Positions 45,089 through 56,039 of a stretch of 64,000 nt of DNA are shown here, one piece after another. The stretch spans positions 22,190,030 to 22,254,029 of the forward strand of contig NC_049986.1 of NCBI RefSeq assembly GCF_000003815.2, in the 5' to 3' direction. The notes below the pieces were generated by a model, which was not told the origin of the DNA, made no database searches, and worked only from the letters and a program-made list of their open reading frames with translations. Made by a program: the position numbers and the translations under genes. Each line of letters opens with the position of its first letter. The first letter of the stretch is position 1. The stretch is from Branchiostoma floridae (lineage: Eukaryota > Chordata > Leptocardii > Amphioxiformes > Branchiostomatidae).

Positions 45089-46246
45089 ATAAATGCCTAG
45101 TAGTAACCGAATATTTTGGAGTGGAACTACAGTACTTGGGGCAAAAAGAAGGACAAATACTATTGAACTTTTCTTTTTCAAAGTTTTCGGTGTTTATTTC
45201 TTTTTACCTTTGAAGATAAACAATACATGCAATCATAAGTATGTATTTATGTATAACAATCTAATGGTACATCCACTTTGTATTGTATGTTGATACCATT
45301 TTCTGGCATAAAGGGCCAGTTAGGAAACAATCAGTTGCTGCTCTACACTGATACTCTGAAATAAACCGATTTAAATGAGACATAGATGATTGCACAGACG
45401 CACTGGCATTTTTAGCTTATTTCTCTTCTCCTGTTTGGAGTCCCCAAGCATATGTAGTACATGTATCTTCAATCGGCTTTGGACACTTTAAAGGCATAGT
45501 ATACAACGTAACACAACGTAACAAACTGGTTAAAAAAAGTACAAATACTCACTACCCCATATATATCATATAACGTACAAGTATCGTTTACATTTCCACT
45601 ATGCGATTCGGAATGCTACCAGACAATTGATATACGCTACGTCTTTCTCTTTTTGTAGTCCTAAATTTCGTTCCTATCCTATATCAAGTCTTTTGGTGTA
45701 TAGAAAAGTACTGCCGATTGTTATAGCTACAATTAGTTCGTCCCTATTTGGTTCTTGGTGCGTTTGGAGACAGACCCCGGTTTTGCATATCACGTGCTGA
45801 ATGTGTCTCTCACTCAGTTCTACCGCAGTATTGAATCATGATCGTGGAATAAAAAGAGCGTAAATTGGACTAAACGACACACAGGGTAGATTGTACCTCG
45901 TCAAAGTGTGTTTCTTTTCTACATTTGGTACATAGACATAATCCCTACTTCTTACACTCAAAAGTGTTCAAACAATGAATTGGTTTTCGGAGCTTAACAG
46001 CAGGGCGGGGGACGTGTGATTCTTTTGCCTTCTTGTGATCATGAGTGTTGTACGACTACACTTAAATTTTGTCCTTTGTTCTGTCACTCTAGCCACACAC
46101 TGGGTCGATTAACTGAACACCACTCGATATATTTTTTTGGCGATTGTATCCTCACAGTTGTTATGACGAATTGAGAACCGGATTCAGTCAAGAAATTGAT
46201 CATTGGAAACGTAAATTGGTACGGTTACTACAAGGTAACGTTTTGT
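44909..46246. other. Intergenic: 3' flank of the LAP1-like gene
   Basis: After the microsatellite no coding sequence or named repeat was recognised. An AATAAA occurs at about 45360 (GAAATAAACCG), which could end the LAP1-like mRNA. The next gene is on the opposite strand, so the two are convergent. Confidence 0.4.
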
Positions 46247-46524
46247 TAATCTCCAAGCAGATCCTGCGGAGCCATAAGATAGTATCAAAGCTGGCCAAGG
46301 AGTATAGCAGGCCAAAGGGAGTCAAACGGTGGGTTTGATATAATCTCCAAGCAGATCCTACGGTGCCATAAGATAGTATCAAAGCTGGCCAAGGAGTGTA
46401 GCCGGCCAAGGGAGTCAAACGGGCACCAGACGGAAAGTTTGATACTATACATTACGCACCGTGGACCTGGTTCGAGATTAGGTTTGATACTATATTACGC
46501 CACCGTGGATCTGCTTGGAGATTA
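46247..46524. mobile_element. hAT-like MITE, 8-9 bp target duplication, 3 bases... next to a stop codon
   Basis: It begins TAATCTCCAAGCAGATCCTG and ends with the inverted GATCTGCTTGGAGATTA. Both sides carry the direct repeat ACGTTTTGT (46238-46246, 46525-46533), a target duplication of about 8 bases as in hAT transposons. Inside it is partly duplicated: a second AATCTCCAAGCAGATCCTAC lies at 46340. Its right target copy ends two bases from the stop codon of the minus-strand gene (46536-46538), so it forms the start of that gene's 3'UTR. Confidence 0.85.
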
Positions 46525-46535
46525 ACGTTTTGTAT

Positions 46536-49500
46536 CTAGTTGGGCACGCCGAAGAGGTGGTGGACGGTTCGGTCCCGGCAGTCGGTGGGTGAGTTCGGCG
46601 CCGTGAAGGTTTTCTGGTCTCCCCCCTGCGCGGCGCTGCCGTAGAACCCTTTCTCTCCGGCCTTCATACACGCCACGCGCGTGTTCGTGCCGATACCGAC
46701 GCATCTGGGAACGGGATTTAGAAAAAAATTCAATCTCTACAACTGGATAATAGGTGGAGATTACTCTTCTTCAGCGTCACTAGAATGAACTTCTTATGAA
46801 AGTCTAACCTTCATAAACGTACAAACGGATGTACAATAAAATGAATAAAAGCACAAGGCAGAAGCTGCCCTATGTTACATTTCAAAGCGGGGCCCGGTCG
46901 GGCAGATTTTGGGAACGAAAGGGAAAGTATTAAAGATACCAAACTACCAATTCAAGACGGGGCTGGCCCAGCACATGGGTCTCCCCAACCCATTGATATA
47001 GTTTGATTTATACAGTGTGGCCGACACTTCACAATGTTTTTTTTTTTTACTTTTTGTTCCCGTTTATTGATTGCACCCATTTTTCTTATGCACCACCACC
47101 GGCCACACTACCGTGCACCTCCCTGGCCGGGATACCCCGTAGTGGGTTTTGGCCAGTATCGATATAGATACACAAGATGTAGAGAGAATAGCCTTGGGCA
47201 TGGAGTCTGGTTGAGATGACTTCAGAACACGCTGCACATATGCTTGGAGACAAGTGATTCAAAATCTTACAGTCCTATCGCTACACCTGTGGCAATTTAT
47301 GTCGCATTGAGGTTCACTAGAACGTTGAAAGCCTGCCATTACATGCATATGTTTGCCAATTTTAAGTTCTTTGCTATTCAGCCCCTGGCTGTGAAGAGAG
47401 AGTCGTCGGACCACCGAATGACATCATATAATGCCCTTTACTCACACAAATAAGAAAAAAAGAAACAAAAAGACCCTCACCTGCAGAAATCATCCCTTCC
47501 GTCCCCATCCTCGTCCTTCATGTACCAGGTGTTGGGGAATCCCTCGTCGAACCACTCGCCGCCCTCGCCGACGGAGTTGTAGTTGTACTCGCTCTCCCCG
47601 GCTGTTCCAGCTAGAGCACAGGACAGGAACATCAGGCCAGGCGCAGGGGACACAACCCTGGAACGAGAAACAAATAATTTAGATTTCTCCTTTTGTTCAA
47701 TCGGAACCACTCGCCGCCCTCGCCGACAGAGTTATAGTTGTACTCGCTCTCCCCGGCTGTACCAGCTAGAGCACAGGACAGGAACATCAGGCCAGGCGCA
47801 GGGGACACAACCCTGGAATAAAAAACAGATAATGTTAATTTCTCTTTTTCTATCGGAACCACTCTCCGTTGTCTACGATGGATTTATAGTTGTACTCGCT
47901 TTCTCCGGCTGTTCCAGCAAGAGCACAGGACAGGAACATCAGGACAGGAGCCGGGAAAACAACCCTGGAATGAACAAATTGTAAGTTTCTTCTTAATTAT
48001 TTGTTACTGCATGATGCCATCTATGGTCTGTACTCTTTGAATCACTCCCTGATAAAGTTATAGTTGTGCTCGATCCAACTGTTCTCTCTAGACCACAGGA
48101 CAGGAACATCGTGCCAGGGAAACAACCTGGAATGTAAAACAAATGTATTTTTTTTTTTTTTTGTTCTATCGGAACGACTCTTTGTGGTCAACGATGGATT
48201 TATAGTTGTACTCGCTTTCTCCAACTGTACCAGCTAGTGCACAGGACAGGAACATAAGACCAGGCGACGGGGAGACACAAGCCAAAAGAAAGAAAACAAC
48301 TGCAAGAACAACAAGAACAACATTTCGTCTACAAGTATTTCCAAAGCAAAGTGCAATACTGCCCAGGGCTGACGGGGTCTGTTATAGGCTTCCAGGCACC
48401 TTTGACCCCTCACAATAGTCAAGTGTCTGAAAGGAAGAAATATTCCCAACAGCAAATGATGTGTTTATATATTTGTCATTTTCATTTAGGGTTTCTGCTT
48501 CAGCATTTACACTGCATGAAATCTAGGATTTACCAAACTTACCATGGGTGTGTAAATTCGTGGTAAATGTGATACCTGACATTTACCGACAAATACCTAA
48601 GATTTACCCGGTAAATATGTGTAAATATCGGATAAATATCAGTATTCATGTATAGCATATAGATAATGAAATGAATCCATCCCAGAGATATAAAGCCCTT
48701 AGGTATGTAACCAGGACAACCTGTGTAAGCCCCCTTAGCCCATAGTGTCTGTCTATTATCCCCAGATACTGAGAATCCCGGATAAGGTCCCAGATAAAGT
48801 CCCAGATAAGGTCCATGATAAGGTCCAGGATAAGGGACCAGGATAAGGGACCAGGATAAGGTCCAGGATAAGGGACCAGGATAAGGAACCAGGATAAGGT
48901 CCAGGATAAGGGACCAGGATAAGGGACCAGGATAAGGGACCAGGATAAGGGACCAAGATAAGGGGCCAGGATAAAGGACCAGGATAAGGGACCAGGATAA
49001 GGGACCAAGATAAGGGACCAGGATAAGGGACCAGGATAAGGGACCAAGATAAGGGACCAGGATAAGGGACCATGATAAGGGACCAGGATAAGGGACCAGG
49101 ATAAGGGACCAAGATAAGGGACCAAGATAAGGGACCAGGATAAGGGACCAGGATAAGGGACCAGGATAAGGGACCAAGATAAGGGGCCAGGATAAGGGAC
49201 CAGGATAAGGGACCAAGATAAGGGACCAAGATAAGGGACCAGGATAAGGGACCAAGATAAGGGACCAGGATAAGAGACCAAGATAAGGGGCCAGGATAAG
49301 GGACCAGGATAAGGGACCAAGATAAGGGACCAAGATAATGGACCAGGATAAGGGACCAAGATAAGGGACCAGGATAAGGGACCAAGATAAGGGACCAGGA
49401 TAAGGGACCAAGATAAGGGGCCAGGATAAGGGACCAGGATAAGGGACCAAGATAAGGGACCAGGATAAGGGACCAAGATAAGGGCCCAAGATAAGGTCCA

Positions 49501-52500
49501 GGATAAGGGGCCAGGATAAGGGACCAGGCTAAGGTCCAGGATAAGGGACCAAGATAAGGGACCAGGATAAGGGACCAGGATAAGGGACCAGGATAAGGGA
49601 CCAGGATAAGGGACCAGGATAAAGACGCCTTTATTTCGGTGTTATATGAAGTCAGGTTGTCATATCAGTGTTAAAAGTTAATTAGTTATCAAGTCCTTGG
49701 TGGCACCTTCATGAACATGAAATAAAGGTCATGGGGTGGTCTCTTCATCACACTGAAGGCAAAAAAATTGTTATAAGGTTTGCACACATACTCGGATAAG
49801 ATTTATTTTTATATTATATATTTATTTTCTAAATAAAAATCATGTATATATTCACAGACAAATTCTATGATATGGTTACAGCTTTTAGTCAAAGACCAGA
49901 CACTTACTACTTATAAATCTATACATTATGAAAGATAGCCAAAAGAATCTGATTATGTAGAAAAGTTAGGGACTTGTATTACGCAATAGGTCAAATCCCT
50001 GACCCCCAGGATCACGCATGCGTACTAAGTGCGCGGGCCCGGGTGAAACCGTTAACGGTTCTTGTACGTTTCGGCATGAATAAGGCGTCGTATATCGCTT
50101 TTCGCGAAACATGGCCCCACCATTGTCTACTTCTCGTCCCGGGAAAGGCTGAGAGTCAAAGGAAATGTGATGTAAGCCCAAAATGCGGGGACATTGGTGG
50201 TTAGCGTGCAGCAACTGTTTCCTCGGAAATTCGCCCCCCTCCCTCTATGTTTAGAAGGGCCCTCGATCGGTGAGTACAATATTACTACAGATGCTGTCGT
50301 AAGTGTCGTTATTAATCATTTACAACTTTTATTTACTATTTAGAGTTTTTATTGACGTGACATCGCCAGAATTACGATTACACAAATGATAAAGATATGT
50401 CCCAAACGTACTAGCTAGGTATACTACTATAGTTACCTGCCCCCCTCCCCACGAGAAAATCTCTAATCTAAACCAAAAAAAAAACATGTTCATGCATGCT
50501 TGGCATAAACCAGAAACAAATGCCTGTCAGTAGTTGTCAAACAGGCATCCATGTCATGTTTAAGATGTAGCAAATGCTGAAGAAATAAATTTCACTGTAT
50601 AAGTAGATATATATGATATACTAAATTACTGAAGGGGGAGCAAGTAGTGACAAGATTAACAAGTATAATTGATTTCTTCAAGCAAAAGTTTCAAAGTGAC
50701 ACTCATATACATGTAATTGATGAGATAGAAGCAGCAGTGTTAAGTGACTATGGATAAAAATATTATTTTATTAAAGGCATAACATCTTTTTTTTCGTTTC
50801 AGTTACTAGTGTTTAGTAATTCAGTTACAGATGTTTGATCAATATAATATTTCAGGTAGAATTTGTTTGAGGATGCCCAGATTTAGTCATGAAGTTTTTA
50901 ACTGTGACATTATTTATCTTTCTATATAATACACATATGGCCACTCCAGTACACCAACAGTGGAGACTTCCTTCAAAAGTGCAGCACAGCTTGTGAGGAG
51001 GATGGCAGGGAACAAAGCAAGGAACTGTCAGAAGCTCTTCTGCTGAAGTACTGCCAAAGGCTCTTTAGGTAAGACAACAGTCCTGCATATTCATGCTCAG
51101 CAGTAGCAGAGTCAGTGTATACTGAGGCAGGCGACCATCCTGAGTCCTCATTTTTTCTCGCTTGTTGTTAGCTGTTGTTTGATAATCTATTGGGACGAGG
51201 CACGGCATGATATTTCTTGAGCATATTGTTTCGTTTTTAATTTATGTTTGTCCAAACTTGTAGGGCAGATTTCAAAGTGAATTTATGTTCAATGGTACTT
51301 TGGTGGTTTTCTTATACAGGAAAGGGTTTGTTACAAGGACTCCAAACCCACAGCAAGAAGTCCAACATGCAGGCACTGAGGGAGACAAGCTTACACTGAG
51401 GCCATGACAGCAGTGGTCTCAGATGTATATTGGAATGGGGAGTTCTTTTATTACACGCACAAGCAGTTCTATAGCATACAATCTGGGGCACCATACATGT
51501 AGGTGTTCAAATAACATGGACTATTATAATTCCACCAGGTGCCATCATACCGCCACCTCAAAAAAACTTAAGTATACAGGTCTTCCCAAAATTGTCTTGA
51601 ACACCGAATGTTAAATATCTGAAATGTAATACAATTCAGATATTTAGGTGTTAAAGACAATCTTCAGAAGGCCTCTATGACAATGTTTTTTGAGGAAGCG
51701 CTATAATGGCACCTGGTGGAATTAAGCGAATGTATGTTACTAGTAAGTTTATGCAGCTACTAGTTGATTTTTGCATTTGACATATATGTTTAGAATGTAT
51801 AGATTGACATTACTGTACATGTAACATACAGATATCATCTGTTTTTAAATCAAATAATGAAAAAGCATTACTTGAATAAACACGTAGCAGTAAGTAACTG
51901 TAAATCCAGAAATGTTCGCGGTTTAACGTGAACTCAAAATTGCTGCGAACAACCGCATACTAGTACCTTTTCGTCTTAAGACCCAGATACATATGTGACT
52001 GTTACGCAACCACAAACTCATAGCGATTACCTTCCTACTGTGAACTTAGATGCATTTACAGTACATGGCACTGATCATGTTGACAAAGTGTAAAATGTAG
52101 CATGGGCCCCACTAAATGTTGACCTACATATTTCCAAGTTTTAAATGATAAATCATTGATTGGATGATATGTAGTAGTTACATGATGCTGCCTATTGAAG
52201 GGTGAAACATTGCAGGCCACACTTAATGTTGCCCTACACATTTCCATGTCATTGCAGGTCAGTTTTCCTTGTAATGCTACTGTTTCTTTGCACTTCTCAA
52301 GCTTTCATTATACAATCATACTTTCATAGGTGACATGATATTATCATTGACAACAAAGTCAGGATTTTGCACAGAACATGATACTACTTGTATTTACTGT
52401 ATATAAAGACTATTCTTGTATGTACAATTTACCAAGACAAATATGTTTAGATTGTGTGGTTTATGTGTGTTAATACATGTACAGAGTAGCCTACTAGGTG

Positions 52501-55500
52501 GTAGCTGATAAAACTATACATTTTATTTGCAGTGTATACTAGTATTCTTCAGAAAATGTAACTAAACTTTATCTAATAAATTTTGCTGTATTTTATCAAA
52601 AGCATGTCCTTCTGATTCATAGTTGTGAATAAATGTGGACGTGGGTAATTTAGGATGTCATACAACATGGTTTGTGAACTTCCAGGTAAATGTTACAGAT
52701 GGGTAAATGCCAATAAGTATGAGATATAACGCGAGTGGTAAATCCCGGTAAATGCAGGTATATATACCCACGGTAAAGGCCGGTAAATGATATTTAACGT
52801 GAGTGGTAAATCCCGGTAAATGCATCTATATACCCACGGTAAAGGCGGGTAAATGGCAGTAACTGTGACTTATACCGCGAATGGTAAATCTCGGTAAACA
52901 CGCCTTTACATGAACCGGGTAAATGTGGTAAATTTAGGCAACCATTACTGGACTTACCATGTAGGGTAAATGCCGGGTAAATCTGCACATTTACCGACGG
53001 GTAAATGGCCGGTAAATTACCGGTAAATGTAACCTTTACCAGGCTTTACATCACATTTACCGTTACGGTAAATTCGACTTTTCATGCAGTGTTAATAATA
53101 GATGATCTTCCTATCATTTTGATATCTGTTATCTGAGTACAAGAAATGCGACATATGGGCATACCCATTTACCTAAGCAATAGAGCAAGATAAAACAAGA
53201 AATTTACAATAACCTGAATATTAAAAGGAGGTATGTGTCTACGAAGTCTTCTTTCCTTTAGCATATAACTAAATGCTTCTGTATCTGATTATAAAGGCCC
53301 TTTTGATGATTTGAACCTGTTCAGTACAAGAAATGTTATATACGGACACACCTGCAGTAGTCATGCGCGGCACCCTGTCCGGTGACGTCAGCCCAGCCCT
53401 GGAAAAACTTGGGGTCGCCGAAGTCCGTGACGTCATAGCGCCGCGGCCTCGTTTCCGGGCACGATGCGTTCCCATAGTCCCCTTCGCCACCGTGGCTTGA
53501 CCCTGCAAGGACAAGTTAGGCCATATCAAGGTCAGGGTCATAGGCAAAAAAAACACGCGTGATACGGTTTATTATTCTTGGCTTTTCTGTGAGGACAAAG
53601 ATTTGTGAAGGTTGCCCACATAAATCACACTTAACCTTGCTACACTATAACTACTGTATACTATACTATACTATACTACATGTATACTATACTATACTAT
53701 ACTATACTATACAAACACTATACTATACTATACTAGACAGGTAGTATAGTATACTTTACAATACAATACTACTGACTATCCTGTAATATGCTACACTATG
53801 CTTTGCTATATCTACTATACGTACAATGTTACACTATGTTGTGATACTTTTACATGCTATTCTATCTATAGATTAGGCCTATCAGTCCTCAGAAAAGTTA
53901 GTCCTCAGGAGTGCTCATCATATTGGTTGTATAATCGCCATACCTTAACACTTTTCCTACTTTCTAACTCTATGTAATGTAATGCCAAATGGCTACGTCA
54001 ACAGGCAAAGGGTTAGGGGCTATTTTTTTTTACATTCGGGGGAAGTAAGAGTGCCACACAGCAGCATGGCTTTAACTTATTATTATAATAACTGGATGGG
54101 CATTGATGATAACTTTTTTGTCTTATCTTGAAATGCCATATAGAAGAATAAAAGATTTAAAAAAAGACCTTGTTGTTAGATCTAAACAAGGGACTTTAAA
54201 AAGCTATATATTTTTTTAATGCGGCCATCGTTCTTTGACGACATACATATGCTATAAAATATGCCCAGTCTGATTTTCCACAATATTAATAAATCTAAAT
54301 ACTATAGAGCATTGTAATAATATCCATAGATCAACAGAATGTCATAAATGAAGAATTCACACATTGCAATAAATGTAAATTATCATGGTTTATATTTTTC
54401 ATACAACAGGCTTTGACTACAGACACTATGTCCCTCCCTTCCACCCTTCTGCGGTGTGACACCCCTCCCCCTCATGCTAAACGGTTAACTGATTACCCAT
54501 TGCAGCGAAAACCTCTGCCAGTTTCTCCATTCCGTAAATGAGGAGGCGGAGTCCAAACACTGGGCGGGGAAACATTTTAAAAAGGCGTGCGTGTATCGAC
54601 ATGCGTTTGTAGTTTACATTGCTAGGACAAGTAGCCAGCTAAACGTAAACAGTCACAACAACAATCTAAATGAATATCTATTCCTTAATAGTAGTAATAG
54701 TATAGTCATACGGTGTATTCCTTAATCGCTAAAACTATGGAAAAACGAACCTTGCAATTATGAAGTACTGCAAGGGGACTTTTCATTGGATAGTTTTACA
54801 TTTTGTGTCAAGTCGTTCCATACTTGTTCCATGCAAGTTTACCAGCCTGTTCGTCTGACATGTTATCCACTAGACGGCGATCCTGCCGTAACCTCGGGCT
54901 CGCTGTAATTCCGATTAGATTTGTTTAACCCCTAATTTCCTAAAAGGAAAAATCATGACTGGAATGACAACAGAACACAAAAAGCGTTTAAAATGCCGTT
55001 TTTATCTCTGAAATTCGTTGAGCGCTCTGTCAAATCTAAGGTTGCAAAGTCATCGCAGCGAGTTCGCAGCTCCGATGATAGAATGTGGGTGCAAAAGTGT
55101 ACTTTTTGACCATTCAGTTTGATAACAGGTAAAACTTCGACAAATAAATATTTGGCCAATGTCGCATGAAACTTAAGATAGAAACATAAACGTTCTTTTT
55201 CTTCTATAGCTAGTGTTGTTTGTTCGGATGAAACATGACGTGATACAGTATCGCCTGTTTCCTGGGGTCCAAGGCCACATACCTCCGGGGGGACTGAAAT
55301 AAATGGCTGTCATCAGGCACAAGTCACCCCTGACCTAGGGGGTCACTCCGCTTTACAGGGGTTTAAATCTCACTTATCTAACACAGCTGGCCGCTGCTAA
55401 AGCTACATGTTCAACGTGAGAGCAAAGTAAACATACAAGTAGCGGATTGTAACTCAATTTTTACAGTTTTCTGTTTTATCTTATCGTTTGACGGTTAAAA

Positions 55501-55988
55501 CGAACAGTGGCTATTACAAAGGATTAGTCCCAAAGACGGTAACAATACACAAAATAGAAGAAAGCATGTGTAACGATTAGGAGTACAGTTTGCATCCATA
55601 GACCAATTTTGCGGAGGGAAACTTAGAGTCAATTGGAAGTTATGATTTGAGTTTGGTTTTTATTCAAATGATGTAGCCAATACCCACCAATCTTTCGGAA
55701 AACATAGCATGGCATGTCTATATTTTCGTCATATTTCAACAAATAAACTTGTGATGCAGTATAAAAAAATCTCTCAAAGACCCATGACTTCTTATTTGTT
55801 TTTCCATCATCTACCCACATATTAAAATGTCATAAGTATGTATTCATAACGTTTCGAGACAAAAATGTTTACGCAACCACACACGTGTACACACACACAC
55901 ACAGACACACAAAGACGCACACACACACACAGACACTCACACAAAGACGCACACACACACATACACACACATGCACACACACACACAT

Positions 55989-56039
<51 letters not shown>

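Larger units (their letters stand above)
48510..53091. mobile_element. CACTA (EnSpm)-like DNA transposon candidate, 4.58 kb
   Basis: Inverted termini CACTGCATGAAA (48510-48521) and TTTCATGCAGTG (53080-53091) are flanked on both sides by TTA, a 3-bp target duplication. Both subterminal zones (48528-48640, 52680-53065) are packed with TTTACC/GGTAAA words in both orientations. CACT-type ends, a 3-bp duplication and subterminal repeat arrays are together the signature of CMC/EnSpm elements. No transposase was recognised, so it is non-autonomous or decayed. It contains the 13-bp minisatellite, a CpG-rich stretch (about 49980-50240), two candidate exons and a nested MITE. It sits in intron 2 of the secreted-protein gene. 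Confidence 0.65.

Noticed and set aside
48539-49489. Long minus-strand frames (up to 316 codons) of PGPLSWSLILVPY repeats
   Set aside because: A 13-bp minisatellite without stops keeps all three minus frames open; there is no start context, splice support or non-repeat sequence.
49974-50214. 76-82 codon frames on both strands in a CpG-rich stretch
   Set aside because: They overlap on opposite strands with no homology. Open frames are expected from CG-rich sequence; noted only as a CpG-rich part of the CACTA-like element.
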